Assembly (NCBI RefSeq): GCF_024345995.1
Contig: NZ_JAGQCE010000003.1
Location: 1 to 64,000, forward strand
Origin: Synechococcus sp. Cruz-7E5
GTDB lineage: Bacteria; Cyanobacteriota; Cyanobacteriia; PCC-6307; Cyanobiaceae
Reading direction: 5' to 3'
DNA length: 64,000 bases
This document shows positions 48,888 through 57,709 of this stretch, piece after piece; positions within the stretch are counted from its first letter, which is position 1; the number at the start of each line of letters is the position of its first letter. A program made the translations under genes and the position numbers. The notes below the pieces were generated by a model. It worked only from the letters and a program-made list of their open reading frames with translations. It was not told the DNA's origin and made no database searches.

Positions 48888-49607
48888 ATGGCCACGTCTC
48901 CAGCGCCTGACGCCGGCGCCAAGCTGGCCGAGAAGGAAGAAGTGCGCGACTACTTCAACAGCACGGGCTTCGAGCGCTGGAAACGGATCTACAGCGACAG
49001 CGACGACGTCAACAAGGTGCAGCGCAACATCCGCCTGGGGCACCAGAAGACGGTGGATCAGGTGCTCGAGTGGCTGCAGGAGGAGGGCGACCTGCCCCAG
49101 CGCAGCTTCTGCGATGCAGGCTGCGGCGTGGGCAGCCTCAGCCTGCCGCTGGCCCAGCTCGGGGCAGGCAGCATCGCCGCCAGCGACCTCTCCGAAGCCA
49201 TGGTGGAGGAGGCCCGCCATCGTCTGGAGGCCGGCGGCATCGGCCTTGATCGGGTGCAGTTCAGCGCCTCCGATCTGGAGAGCCTCCAGGGCCGCTACGA
49301 CACGGTGGTCTGCCTGGACGTGTTCATTCACTACCCACAGGCCGCGGCCGAGGAGATGGTGCGCCACCTGGCCGGATTGGCCGAGCGGCGGCTGATCGTC
49401 AGTTTTGCTCCCCACACCCCGCTGCTGGCCCTGCTCAAATCGATCGGGCAGCTGTTCCCGGGGCCAAACAAAACAACCCGGGCCTACACCCTGCGGGAGG
49501 ACGGCATCGTGGCCGCCGCAGCTGAGGCCGGCTTCAAGCCCAAACGCCGCAGCCTCAACCAGGCTCCGTTCTACTTTTCGAGGCTGATTGAATTCGAGCG
49601 CAGCTGA
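48888..49607 (+). CDS. chlM: Magnesium protoporphyrin IX methyltransferase
   Basis: This 239-residue SAM-dependent enzyme methylates Mg-protoporphyrin IX before cyclase action in chlorophyll synthesis. It has EVRDYFNSTGFERWKRIYSD, a SAM site SFCDAGCGVGSLSLPLA (residues about 73-88), CLDVFIHYPQ and the C-terminal LNQAPFYFSRLIEFER. ATG at 48888 follows nagA by 27 bases. The gene converges with glsF across a 34-base gap. Confidence 0.95.
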   Translation: MATSPAPDAGAKLAEKEEVRDYFNSTGFERWKRIYSDSDDVNKVQRNIRLGHQKTVDQVLEWLQEEGDLPQRSFCDAGCGVGSLSLPLAQLGAGSIAASDLSEAMVEEARHRLEAGGIGLDRVQFSASDLESLQGRYDTVVCLDVFIHYPQAAAEEMVRHLAGLAERRLIVSFAPHTPLLALLKSIGQLFPGPNKTTRAYTLREDGIVAAAAEAGFKPKRRSLNQAPFYFSRLIEFERS

Positions 49608-49641
49608 ATCGCTGGCTACGCCCCAATCCGAACGGCCAGGC

Positions 49642-52600
49642 TCAGGTGGCCATGGCCAGTTTCTCACGCTCCAGCAGGCCAACTGTGGCCACTTCACTGG
49701 GGGGCACCAGCACCTTGAAGCGTGAGCGCCACTGAGGCCAGTTCGCCAGGATCTCGGCCGCTTTGCGGCTGCCGGTGACCTCCAGATGGGCTTCCAGCAG
49801 CGGTTTGATCAGCTGCTCCTGCTCTGGCGTCTCCAGGGAATGAACCGAGACGATCTCGGGGTTGAGACGCCCTCCCAGGGCATCCTCCGAGTCGAGCAGG
49901 AAGGCCACTCCGCCGGTCATGCCAGCAGCCACGTTGCGGCCGGTGCTGCCCAGCACAACAACCACACCACCGGTCATGTATTCGCAGCAGTGGTCGCCGC
50001 AGCCTTCGACCACGGTGCGCGCGCCGCTGTTGCGGACGGCGAAGCGCTCACCGGCCCGTCCGAGGGCGAACAGCTCGCCACCGGTGGCGCCGTAGAGGCA
50101 GGTATTGCCCAGGATCACCTGGTTGCCGGGATCACGGGTTGCAGCGGAAGGCACAACCGTGATGCGGCCACCGTTGATGCCCTTGCCGACGTAGTCATTG
50201 GCATCCCCCTCCAGGCGAAGGTTCATGCCCTGCAGCGTGAAGGCACCGAAACTCTGGCCTGCGGCACCCTCGAAGCAGAGATCGAGCAGGCCCTTGAACC
50301 CCTTGTTGCCATGGCGGGCAGCCACCTCGCCGGCCAGGCGGGCCCCCACACTCCGATCGGTGTTCACGATCGCCAGTCGGCGGGCCACCGACCCATGCTG
50401 ATCGATGGCCGAGAGCACCTCGGGATCTACCAGGAGCTCATCCTCCAGAATCACTCCGTTGCCGTGGGCCTGGCTGTCATGGCGCAGCCAACTGCGGTCG
50501 TCGGGACCAGGCAGCGGAGCCAGCAGGCAGGTGAGATCAAGGGCGCTGGTCTTGGCCAGGGCCACCTGACGGGGATGGAGCAGCTCAACGCGGCCGATGA
50601 GGTCTTCCAGGCGGGCCACCCCGAGCACGCTCAGCAGCTGGCGCACTTCCTCGGCTACGTAATGGAAGAAATTGACGACGTGCTCAGGCAGACCGGTGAA
50701 GCGCTTGCGCAGGGCTTCCTTCTGGGTTGCCACCCCCACCGGGCAGTTATTGGTGTGGCAGACCCGGGCCATGATGCAGCCCTCGGCAATCATGGCCACC
50801 GAACCGAATCCATATTCTTCGGCACCCAGCAAGGCCGCCATCAGCACATCCCAGCCGGTCTTGAGACCGCCATCGGCGCGAAGCAGCACCCGGTTGCGCA
50901 GGCCGTTCGCCAGAAGGCTGCGGTGCACCTCGGAAAGGCCAAGTTCCCAGGGGCTGCCGGCGTGCTTGATCGAGCTGAGTGGAGACGCACCGGTGCCGCC
51001 GTCGTGGCCGGAGATCTGAATCACATCGGCATTGGCCTTGGCCACGCCGGCGGCGATCGTGCCGATGCCGATTTCGGCCACCAGTTTGACCGACACCTTG
51101 GCGGTGGGATGGACCTGATGCAGATCGTGGATCAGCTGGGCCAGGTCTTCAATTGAATAAATGTCGTGGTGCGGAGGCGGGGAGATCAGCGCCACGCCGG
51201 GCTTGCTGTTGCGCAGCCAGCCGATGTAGGCATCCACCTTGGGACCGGGCAGCTGGCCGCCCTCGCCGGGCTTGGCCCCCTGGGCCACCTTGATCTCCAG
51301 CTGCTGGCCGCTGCGCAGATACTCCGGCGTGACCCCGAAACGCCCCGAGGCCACCTGCTTGATGGCCGAGCAGGCGCTGTCACCGGGCACCAGGCCCCGC
51401 AGGGTCGGCAGGGTGGCCGAGCGGCCGTCCGCGTCGACATCCGTCAGCGGATGGTAGCGAGCGGGATCCTCGCCTCCCTCACCGCTGTTGCTCTTGCCGC
51501 CGATGCGATTCATCGCCACCGCAAGCACCTCGTGGGCTTCTCTGGAGAGGGCCCCCAGGCTCATGCCACCGGTGCAGAACCGGCTGCAGATGCTCTCCAC
51601 ACTCTCGACCTGCTCGATCGGCAATGGGGCGGGGGCTGGGCGCAGCTCGAGCAGGTCGCGCAGGGCCGTGACAGGACGGTTCTCAAGCAGGGTGCGATAA
51701 GTGGCGAAATGGTCGTAGCCGGGGCCTGCGGCCACGGCCGCGTGCAGGGCCTTGGCCATCTCAGGGCTGTTGAGATGGAACTCACCGCCGGAGCGGTATT
51801 GCACGAAGCCCATGAACTCGAGCTTGGTGCGGTTGAGCTCAGGAAAGGCCTTGGCGTGGAACGCCAGGGTTTCGTTGGCGAGATCACGGACACTGAGGCC
51901 CGCCACTCGGCTGGTGGTGCCGCGGAAGGCCAGATCGATCAGATCGGCGCCGATGCCGATCGCCTCGAAGATCTGGGCGCCGTGGTAGCTGGCGAGCAGA
52001 GAGATACCGATCTTGGAGAGGATCTTGCGCAGGCCAGCTTCCAGGGCCTTGCGCACGTTGGCCTGAGCCTTGGCGGCATCGATCTCCGGCAACTTGCCTC
52101 GCTCCATCAGGGAGCGGGTCTTGGGGTGGGCCAGCCAGTGGCGGGTGGTTTCCCAGGTGAGCCAGGGGCAGACGGCACTGGCTCCGAAGCCGATCAGGCA
52201 GGCCAGGTGGTGGGTGCTCCAGCACTGGGCCGTGTCAATCACCAGGGAGCAGTGCAGGCGCAGCCCAAGCCTGAGCAGATGCTGGTGGACGGCACCCACC
52301 GCCAGCAGCGCCGGGATGAAGGTGGTGGTGGCACTCAGGCCACCGGCAACCCGGTCGGAGAGCACCAGGATCTGACTGCCGTCTCGCACCGCCTGCTCCG
52401 CCGCCTGACAGAGACACTGCACAGCAGCCTCCAGGCCAGCTGGACCCTGCTCAAGCCCGTAGAGGGTGGAGAGGGTGGTGGTGGCCAGGCCCTGGTGGGG
52501 CAGCGCATCCAGGTCGGACTCGTTGAGAACTGGCGTGGCGATGTGGAGCACCGAGGCAGCCGATGGCTCCGGCCGCAGGGCCGATCCACGCCGGCCCAGG

Positions 52601-54240
52601 TGCATGTCCAGGCTCATCACCAACTCCTCGCGGAGTGGGTCGATCGGAGGATTGGTGACCTGGGCGAAGCGCTGCTTGAAGTAGTCGTAGAGAAGGTGGG
52701 GCTTGTCGGAGAGCACCGCCAGGGGGATGTCGTCGCCCATGCAGTAGGTGGGCTCCTTGCCCTGGCCGGCCATCTCGTCGATCACCAGATCCAGGTCCTC
52801 GGCGGTGAAGCCGAAGGCGGTCTGGTGGCAGAGCAGGTCCAGGTCGGTGAGCTGATGCTCCGTGCGCCAGGGCTGGGGCTTCAGCGAGCGATGGTGTTCC
52901 TGCAGCCAGGCGGCATAGGGGTAGCGGGAGGCCACCTCCTCCTTCACCTCCCAGTTGTGCAGCAGGCGGCCCTGCTCGAGATCCACGGCCAGCATCTGGC
53001 CGGGGCCGAGGCGGCCCTTTTCGACGATGCGGCTTTCTTCGATCTCCACCACCCCGGTTTCCGAACCCATCACCACCAGACCATCACTGGTGATGCAGTA
53101 ACGGGCAGGACGGAGTCCGTTGCGATCGAGGGTGGCGCCCACACTGCGGCCGTCGCTGAACACCAGCAGGGCAGGACCGTCCCAGGGCTCCTGCAGGCAG
53201 GCGGAATACTCATAAAATGCCTTGATCTCCGGCCGGCCCTCAAGCTCGGGCTGCTTTCGAAACGCTTCCGGCACCAGGGTGAGCAGGCTGTCGGTGATCG
53301 GCCGGCCGCTGCGCACCATCAGCTCGAGCATGGCGTCGAGGTTGGCCGAATCGCTGAAGGCGGCGTTGACCACAGGCTTTAGGTCGGAGGCGGCCTCACC
53401 CCAGACCGCATCAAGGTGGGACTCGGCCGCCTGCGCCCAGTTGATGTTCCCCAGCAGGGTGTTGATCTCGCCGTTGTGACCCAGGAGCCGCATCGGCTGG
53501 GCCAGGGGCCACCGGGGCAGGGTGTTGGTACTGAAGCGGCGGTGGTAGACCGCAAAACTGACCGCGAAGCGCCGATCGCACAGGTCGCCGTAGAAGGCCG
53601 CCAGCACCTCGGAGCGCACCATTCCCTTGTAGACGAGGGTGCGGCCACTGAAGGAGGCGAAGTAGAGGTCGCTGGGATCAACGCCTGGGGTGGCCCTCAC
53701 CAGATCGACGGCCCGGCGGCGGCAGCGGAACAGCAGGGATTCGAGCGCATCGCCCGACTCGGGGCCCTCCACCAGCCACTGCTGAATGCGCGGGGCCGTC
53801 TGAAGCGCGAGGGGGCCGAGTACGGAAGGCTCCACGGGCACCTCTCGCCAGCCGAGGCTGCGCAGGCCCACCAGGGCGGCAGCCTGCTCGCACAACCGCT
53901 TGACCTCCAGGAGTTTCTGCTCATCGACCGGCAGGAAGACCATCGCCAGGCCCCGGCGACCCTCCGCCGCCAGGGCGGATTCGGGCCAGACCTCTGCCAG
54001 ATAGCCCCAAGGAATACCGCACAGCACACCTGCGCCGTCGCCGGAATCGCCATCGCCACCGCAGCCTCCGCGGTGCTCCATGCAGCCCAGACCGCGCAGG
54101 GCCTGCTCCAGCAGCCAGTGACTGGGCTCACCGCTGAGCTGGGCCAGGAAGCCAACGCCACAGGCATCCTTTTCGCCCGCAACCTCCGTTGGTGCCGGAC
54201 TGTCGCAATGGGGCCAAACAGAGCGGCGATGAAGAGGCAT
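49642..54240 (-). CDS. glsF: Ferredoxin-dependent glutamate synthase (GOGAT)
   Basis: The 1532-residue enzyme makes two glutamates from glutamine and 2-oxoglutarate using photosynthetic ferredoxin. The N-terminal glutaminase domain has nucleophile Cys27 in KDACGVGFLA, so a 26-residue propeptide is expected to be removed. The central and FMN domains contain EGGEDPARYHPLTD, GAKPGEGGQLPG and SGHDGGTGASPLSSIKHAG; the 3Fe-4S cysteines lie in CIMARVCHTNNCPVGV. The C-terminal beta-helix includes GNTCLYGATGGELFA. Length and the lack of an adjacent gltD favour the ferredoxin type. ATG at 54240 is used; an inverted repeat lies just upstream. Confidence 0.94.
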   Translation of the reverse strand: MPLHRRSVWPHCDSPAPTEVAGEKDACGVGFLAQLSGEPSHWLLEQALRGLGCMEHRGGCGGDGDSGDGAGVLCGIPWGYLAEVWPESALAAEGRRGLAMVFLPVDEQKLLEVKRLCEQAAALVGLRSLGWREVPVEPSVLGPLALQTAPRIQQWLVEGPESGDALESLLFRCRRRAVDLVRATPGVDPSDLYFASFSGRTLVYKGMVRSEVLAAFYGDLCDRRFAVSFAVYHRRFSTNTLPRWPLAQPMRLLGHNGEINTLLGNINWAQAAESHLDAVWGEAASDLKPVVNAAFSDSANLDAMLELMVRSGRPITDSLLTLVPEAFRKQPELEGRPEIKAFYEYSACLQEPWDGPALLVFSDGRSVGATLDRNGLRPARYCITSDGLVVMGSETGVVEIEESRIVEKGRLGPGQMLAVDLEQGRLLHNWEVKEEVASRYPYAAWLQEHHRSLKPQPWRTEHQLTDLDLLCHQTAFGFTAEDLDLVIDEMAGQGKEPTYCMGDDIPLAVLSDKPHLLYDYFKQRFAQVTNPPIDPLREELVMSLDMHLGRRGSALRPEPSAASVLHIATPVLNESDLDALPHQGLATTTLSTLYGLEQGPAGLEAAVQCLCQAAEQAVRDGSQILVLSDRVAGGLSATTTFIPALLAVGAVHQHLLRLGLRLHCSLVIDTAQCWSTHHLACLIGFGASAVCPWLTWETTRHWLAHPKTRSLMERGKLPEIDAAKAQANVRKALEAGLRKILSKIGISLLASYHGAQIFEAIGIGADLIDLAFRGTTSRVAGLSVRDLANETLAFHAKAFPELNRTKLEFMGFVQYRSGGEFHLNSPEMAKALHAAVAAGPGYDHFATYRTLLENRPVTALRDLLELRPAPAPLPIEQVESVESICSRFCTGGMSLGALSREAHEVLAVAMNRIGGKSNSGEGGEDPARYHPLTDVDADGRSATLPTLRGLVPGDSACSAIKQVASGRFGVTPEYLRSGQQLEIKVAQGAKPGEGGQLPGPKVDAYIGWLRNSKPGVALISPPPHHDIYSIEDLAQLIHDLHQVHPTAKVSVKLVAEIGIGTIAAGVAKANADVIQISGHDGGTGASPLSSIKHAGSPWELGLSEVHRSLLANGLRNRVLLRADGGLKTGWDVLMAALLGAEEYGFGSVAMIAEGCIMARVCHTNNCPVGVATQKEALRKRFTGLPEHVVNFFHYVAEEVRQLLSVLGVARLEDLIGRVELLHPRQVALAKTSALDLTCLLAPLPGPDDRSWLRHDSQAHGNGVILEDELLVDPEVLSAIDQHGSVARRLAIVNTDRSVGARLAGEVAARHGNKGFKGLLDLCFEGAAGQSFGAFTLQGMNLRLEGDANDYVGKGINGGRITVVPSAATRDPGNQVILGNTCLYGATGGELFALGRAGERFAVRNSGARTVVEGCGDHCCEYMTGGVVVVLGSTGRNVAAGMTGGVAFLLDSEDALGGRLNPEIVSVHSLETPEQEQLIKPLLEAHLEVTGSRKAAEILANWPQWRSRFKVLVPPSEVATVGLLEREKLAMAT

Positions 54241-54266
54241 AGCCCGGCAACAACCTGTCGGTAGAC

Positions 54267-54297
54267 CGCGGAAGCCTCGAACAAGGCGACTTCCGCG
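54267..54297. repeat. Inverted repeat in the glsF/DUF2233 divergent gap
   Basis: CGCGGAAG (54267-54274) and CTTCCGCG (54290-54297) are a perfect 8-bp inverted repeat, with an inner CCT/AGG pairing around CGAACA. It sits 27-57 bases upstream of the glsF ATG. It could be an operator or a hairpin in the glsF leader. The NtcA pattern GTA-N8-TAC is not seen in the gap. Confidence 0.45.
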
Positions 54298-54372
54298 CGG
54301 AAGAGAAATCGGATCCTAGAGACGTGTGTTCAGCGTTAGCGTTCACCACCAACGGATGCGGGTCCAATCGTG

Positions 54373-56214
54373 ATGCGGTGCCGATCCCTTCCTGCCGGGC
54401 TGATCAGCCTGACGGTGATGGCCTTGCTGCCGGCGGCCGACGGCGGCCTTTCCCGGGCCCAGGCTCGACCGACCGCATCCATCGCTGGCGCCACCGCCCA
54501 GGGTCTGCCGGCCCGCAGCCCGGTCTCTTCCCGCCAGGAGGGCCGCCGGATCGTCATCAACGGACGGGAGCAGACTGCACGCTGGCAGTTGCTCCCGTCC
54601 GTGGGGGGCAACCCCTCCCAGCTCTGGCTGCCGCTTGAGGTGCTGCAAGGCCAGCTGGGGGTAGCCAGCAGTCCCCGTGTCGATGGAAGCCTGGATCTGG
54701 AGTGGTTCGGGCGGAAGCAGCTGGTGCCCAGCAGCGAGCAGCACAGCCTCGACGATGAGGTGGCCGTGGATGCCAGCCCCTTGCTGCAAGCGGCTGGCAT
54801 CCGCCTCCAGGCCGACGGAGACCGCCTGCTTCTGGAGATGCCCATGCCCGGGCTGCTTCGGGTGAGGGCGTCGCCCCCGGGAGCCGATCGCCAGGTGGTA
54901 CTCGATCTCGATGGGGCGGCCGTGGTCCGCCAGGAGTCCGGTCAGATCCTGCTGGGCTTGCAGAGCACCGCCAGCCAGCGCTCTGAGCTGCAGGCCCTTG
55001 GCGTGGCGGTCAGCGTCAGCAGGGAGGGGCTGCTGTTGCGCCCGCGCGGCGGTGGGCGGGTGCTGACCCTCGGTGGGCCCGACCGGGTGGTGTTTGCCAT
55101 CCCGCCGGGGTCCAGCGCCGGAGGAACAACGGCGGCGAGCCCTGCAGCGCCGCCCCTGCCCCCCCGATTGCAGGCCCTGCTCAGTCGCAGTGTCCAGCTT
55201 GATCGCCAGGTTCTGCCTGTGGGATCACGGCGGATGCTGATCAGCAGCGTCCGCTTCGATCCCCAGCAGAGTCCCCTCGATCTGCGGCTGCTCACCCGTC
55301 CGGACGGGATGCAGGGGCTGACGTCTCTGACCGCCCTGGCCCAGCAGGAGCAAGCCCTGGTGGCCATCAATGGCGGCTTCTTCAACCGGGTGCGGCGGCT
55401 GCCGCTGGGAGCCCTCAAGGCCGAGGGGCGCTGGCTCTCCGGCCCGATCCTCAACCGCGGGGCCATCGGATGGCAGCCGGGAGGCCTGCCCAGCTTCGGT
55501 CGGCTGGTCCTGCAGGAGCAGCTGATCGATGAGAGGGGCCAGCGCTGGCCCCTCACGAGCCTGAACAGCGGGTACGTGCAGCGGGGCCTGGCCCGTTACA
55601 CCGCCGACTGGGGGAGGGGATACCAGGCCCTCAGCGGCAATGAATCGGGGGTGCTGATCCGGGGTGGGGTGGTGCTGCAGCGGCTCAATGGCGCCCAACT
55701 GCAACGGGGCATCCCCCTGGGGAACGAGGACACGCTGGTGGTGGGCAGGTCCGGTGTGATTCCGCCCTGGTCCGAGGCCAGCCGACTGACACTCTCCAGC
55801 CAATCCAGCGACCCGGTTGGCCAGCAGGCCTACGTGATGGGAGGCGGTCCCCTGCTGCTTCAAGCCGGTCGGGTCGTCCTCAACGGCACTGCCGAAGGTT
55901 TCAGCAGCGCCTTCCAGGGACAAGGCGCCCCGCGCACTGTGATCGGCAGCGATGGCCGTCAGATCTGGTTGCTGACTCTGCAGGGGGTGGATCACGCCGG
56001 GCCGACCCTGGGCGAGACGGCCACCTTGCTTCGGCAACTGGGCCTGCGCGAGGCCCTGAATCTCGATGGCGGCAGCTCCACCGGACTGTTCGTGGGCAAC
56101 ACCCAGACGGTGCGGGGCCGGGGAGTGGCCGCCTCCATCCATAACGGCCTCGGTCTGGTGCCCCGCGGCGGGCGGGCCGAGGGCGACCGAGCCAGCGACC
56201 GGGCCGGCGGCTGA
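54373..56214 (+). CDS. Secreted phosphodiester-glycosidase-like (DUF2233/NAGPA) protein
   Basis: The 613-residue protein has a signal peptide (residues 1-30, LISLTVMALLPAADGGLSRAQA) and an N-terminal region of about 220 residues that resembles copper-amine-oxidase-N or AMIN-like beta modules. The C-terminal domain has the NAGPA signature: ALVAINGGFFNRVRRLPLGAL, QAYVMGGGPLLLQAGRV, PRTVIGSDGRQIWLLTLQG and EALNLDGGSSTGLFV. The domain is related to the human uncovering enzyme and occurs in many bacterial envelope proteins; substrate unknown. ATG at 54373 is preferred over GTG at 54370. Confidence 0.82.
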   Translation: MRCRSLPAGLISLTVMALLPAADGGLSRAQARPTASIAGATAQGLPARSPVSSRQEGRRIVINGREQTARWQLLPSVGGNPSQLWLPLEVLQGQLGVASSPRVDGSLDLEWFGRKQLVPSSEQHSLDDEVAVDASPLLQAAGIRLQADGDRLLLEMPMPGLLRVRASPPGADRQVVLDLDGAAVVRQESGQILLGLQSTASQRSELQALGVAVSVSREGLLLRPRGGGRVLTLGGPDRVVFAIPPGSSAGGTTAASPAAPPLPPRLQALLSRSVQLDRQVLPVGSRRMLISSVRFDPQQSPLDLRLLTRPDGMQGLTSLTALAQQEQALVAINGGFFNRVRRLPLGALKAEGRWLSGPILNRGAIGWQPGGLPSFGRLVLQEQLIDERGQRWPLTSLNSGYVQRGLARYTADWGRGYQALSGNESGVLIRGGVVLQRLNGAQLQRGIPLGNEDTLVVGRSGVIPPWSEASRLTLSSQSSDPVGQQAYVMGGGPLLLQAGRVVLNGTAEGFSSAFQGQGAPRTVIGSDGRQIWLLTLQGVDHAGPTLGETATLLRQLGLREALNLDGGSSTGLFVGNTQTVRGRGVAASIHNGLGLVPRGGRAEGDRASDRAGG

Positions 56215-56279
56215 GCCGCGCGGGCTCCAGCCCTGGCAAGCTGGAGCCTGCCTCTGCCGCCAACGAGCGCCAACGCCCC

Positions 56280-56636
56280 ATGCCCAAGGGTCTGAGCCTG
56301 CGCCTGTCCTCAGCGGCGGCGGCCGAGCTGGGCCGGCAGGCTGCCGTGGCCGGCACCCCTGGCCTGATGCACCTCGACCTGCTGGAGGGTGGATGTGAGC
56401 AATGGGTGCTCAGGATCCGCCCCGGCCATCTCGCCGGTGTTCCCGTGGCCCGGGCCGATGGCATCACCCTGCATGCGCCTTCCGCCCAGATCCCTCTGCT
56501 GGCGGGGCTGAGCCTGGACTACCGGGGAGATCTCAGCGGTGGGGGCTTCCTGATCCGCTCCGGCGAGGGAGTGAGCTGCTGCGCCTGTGGAGCCGCCTTC
56601 AGCCGCACAGGTCCTGGGGGGACCACGACAAAGTAA
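56280..56636 (+). CDS. HesB/IscA-family (A-type) iron-sulfur protein
   Basis: The 118-residue protein has the A-type fold pattern: an N-terminal [13 protein letters not shown], then [13 protein letters not shown] with Cys39, and a C-terminal CCACGAAF with Cys101 and Cys103, matching the C-Xn-C-X-C ligand set of IscA/SufA; Cys100 is an extra cysteine. The central part is more diverged than in canonical IscA. It may carry or deliver Fe-S clusters or iron. It lies 52 bases upstream of rpsL on the same strand and may be co-transcribed with the ribosomal cluster. Confidence 0.75.
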   Translation: MPKGLSLRLSSAAAAELGRQAAVAGTPGLMHLDLLEGGCEQWVLRIRPGHLAGVPVARADGITLHAPSAQIPLLAGLSLDYRGDLSGGGFLIRSGEGVSCCACGAAFSRTGPGGTTTK

Positions 56637-56688
56637 GGTGACGGATTGTCGAAACGGTCGGACGTCCGGCCTAATTCTCCGGCCCTCG

Positions 56689-57063
56689 ATGCCCACGATT
56701 CAGCAGCTGATCCGCACCGAACGGCAGCACCTCACCCGCAAGACCAAGTCCCCGGCTCTGCGCGCCTGCCCAGAGCGCCGTGGGGTCTGCACCCGTGTGT
56801 ACACCTCCACCCCGAAGAAGCCGAACTCGGCCCTTCGCAAGGTGGCCCGTGTGCGTCTCACATCAGGCTTCGAAGTCACGGCCTACATCCCCGGGATCGG
56901 CCACAACCTCCAGGAGCACTCCGTGGTGCTGATCCGAGGAGGTCGCGTCAAGGACCTCCCCGGGGTCAGGTACCACATCATTCGTGGCACCCTCGACACG
57001 TCCGGTGTGAAGGATCGCCGCCAGAGCCGCTCCAAGTACGGCGCCAAGACCCCCAAAGGTTGA
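56689..57063 (+). CDS. rpsL: 30S ribosomal protein S12
   Basis: The 124-residue S12 begins [13 protein letters not shown] and shows the decoding-centre loops [16 protein letters not shown] and [18 protein letters not shown], which contain the lysines and proline linked to streptomycin response in other bacteria; all look wild-type. ATG at 56689 is the family start. First gene of the str cluster rpsL-rpsG-fusA-tuf-rpsJ. Confidence 0.98.
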   Translation: MPTIQQLIRTERQHLTRKTKSPALRACPERRGVCTRVYTSTPKKPNSALRKVARVRLTSGFEVTAYIPGIGHNLQEHSVVLIRGGRVKDLPGVRYHIIRGTLDTSGVKDRRQSRSKYGAKTPKG

Positions 57064-57136
57064 TTCCAGGGGCTTGCATTCCATGCCCTGATCGTCTTTA
57101 TCCCCACTCCCTCGCACCGCCGATCCCCACAGGTTT

Positions 57137-57607
57137 ATGTCCCGCCGTAACGCCGCTGAGAAGCGCCCAGTTCTTCCTGACCCCCAATTCAACAGCCGCC
57201 TGGCCTCAATGGTTGTGGCGCGCCTGATGAAGCACGGCAAGAAGTCCACTGCTCAGCGGATTCTCTCCGACGCATTCGGACTTATCAACGACCGCACCGG
57301 CAGCGACCCACTCGAGGTGTTCGAAACGGCCGTCCGCAACTCCACCCCGCTGGTGGAGGTGCGAGCTCGCCGGGTGGGCGGCGCCACCTACCAGGTGCCA
57401 ATGGAAGTGAGGCAGGAACGCGGAACTGCCATGGCCCTGCGCTGGCTGGTCAACTTTTCCCGGGCACGCAATGGCCGCAGCATGGCCCAGAAGCTCGCCG
57501 GTGAACTGATGGACGCCGCCAACGAAGCCGGCAGTGCAGTGCGCAAGCGCGAAGAAACCCACAAGATGGCCGAGGCCAACAAGGCCTTCGCCCACTACCG
57601 CTACTGA
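57137..57607 (+). CDS. rpsG: 30S ribosomal protein S7
   Basis: This 156-residue S7 ([19 protein letters not shown]) has the expected length and the conserved RIPVEVRxER-like segment [20 protein letters not shown]. It binds 16S rRNA at the head and E-site and in other bacteria represses the str operon. The ATG at 57137 has a GG-rich element (CAGG) about six bases upstream. Confidence 0.98.
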   Translation: MSRRNAAEKRPVLPDPQFNSRLASMVVARLMKHGKKSTAQRILSDAFGLINDRTGSDPLEVFETAVRNSTPLVEVRARRVGGATYQVPMEVRQERGTAMALRWLVNFSRARNGRSMAQKLAGELMDAANEAGSAVRKREETHKMAEANKAFAHYRY

Positions 57608-57709
57608 GCACCCTTCCTGGGCTGGATGGCGGGCGCCTCCACCCAGATCAGGCCAACCCTTAAACTTGCGCCCGCAAAATTCGTAGATCAAACACCGGAG
57701 ACCTTCCCC

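Noticed and set aside
51166..53382. A 738-codon open frame on the plus strand inside glsF
   Set aside because: It is antisense to the well-supported ferredoxin-GOGAT. High GC keeps stop codons rare in shadow frames; the translated sequence is low in structure and unlike any family.
54241..54369. NtcA binding site upstream of glsF
   Set aside because: I looked for GTA-N8-TAC in the gap and found only a partial GTA without the matching TAC.
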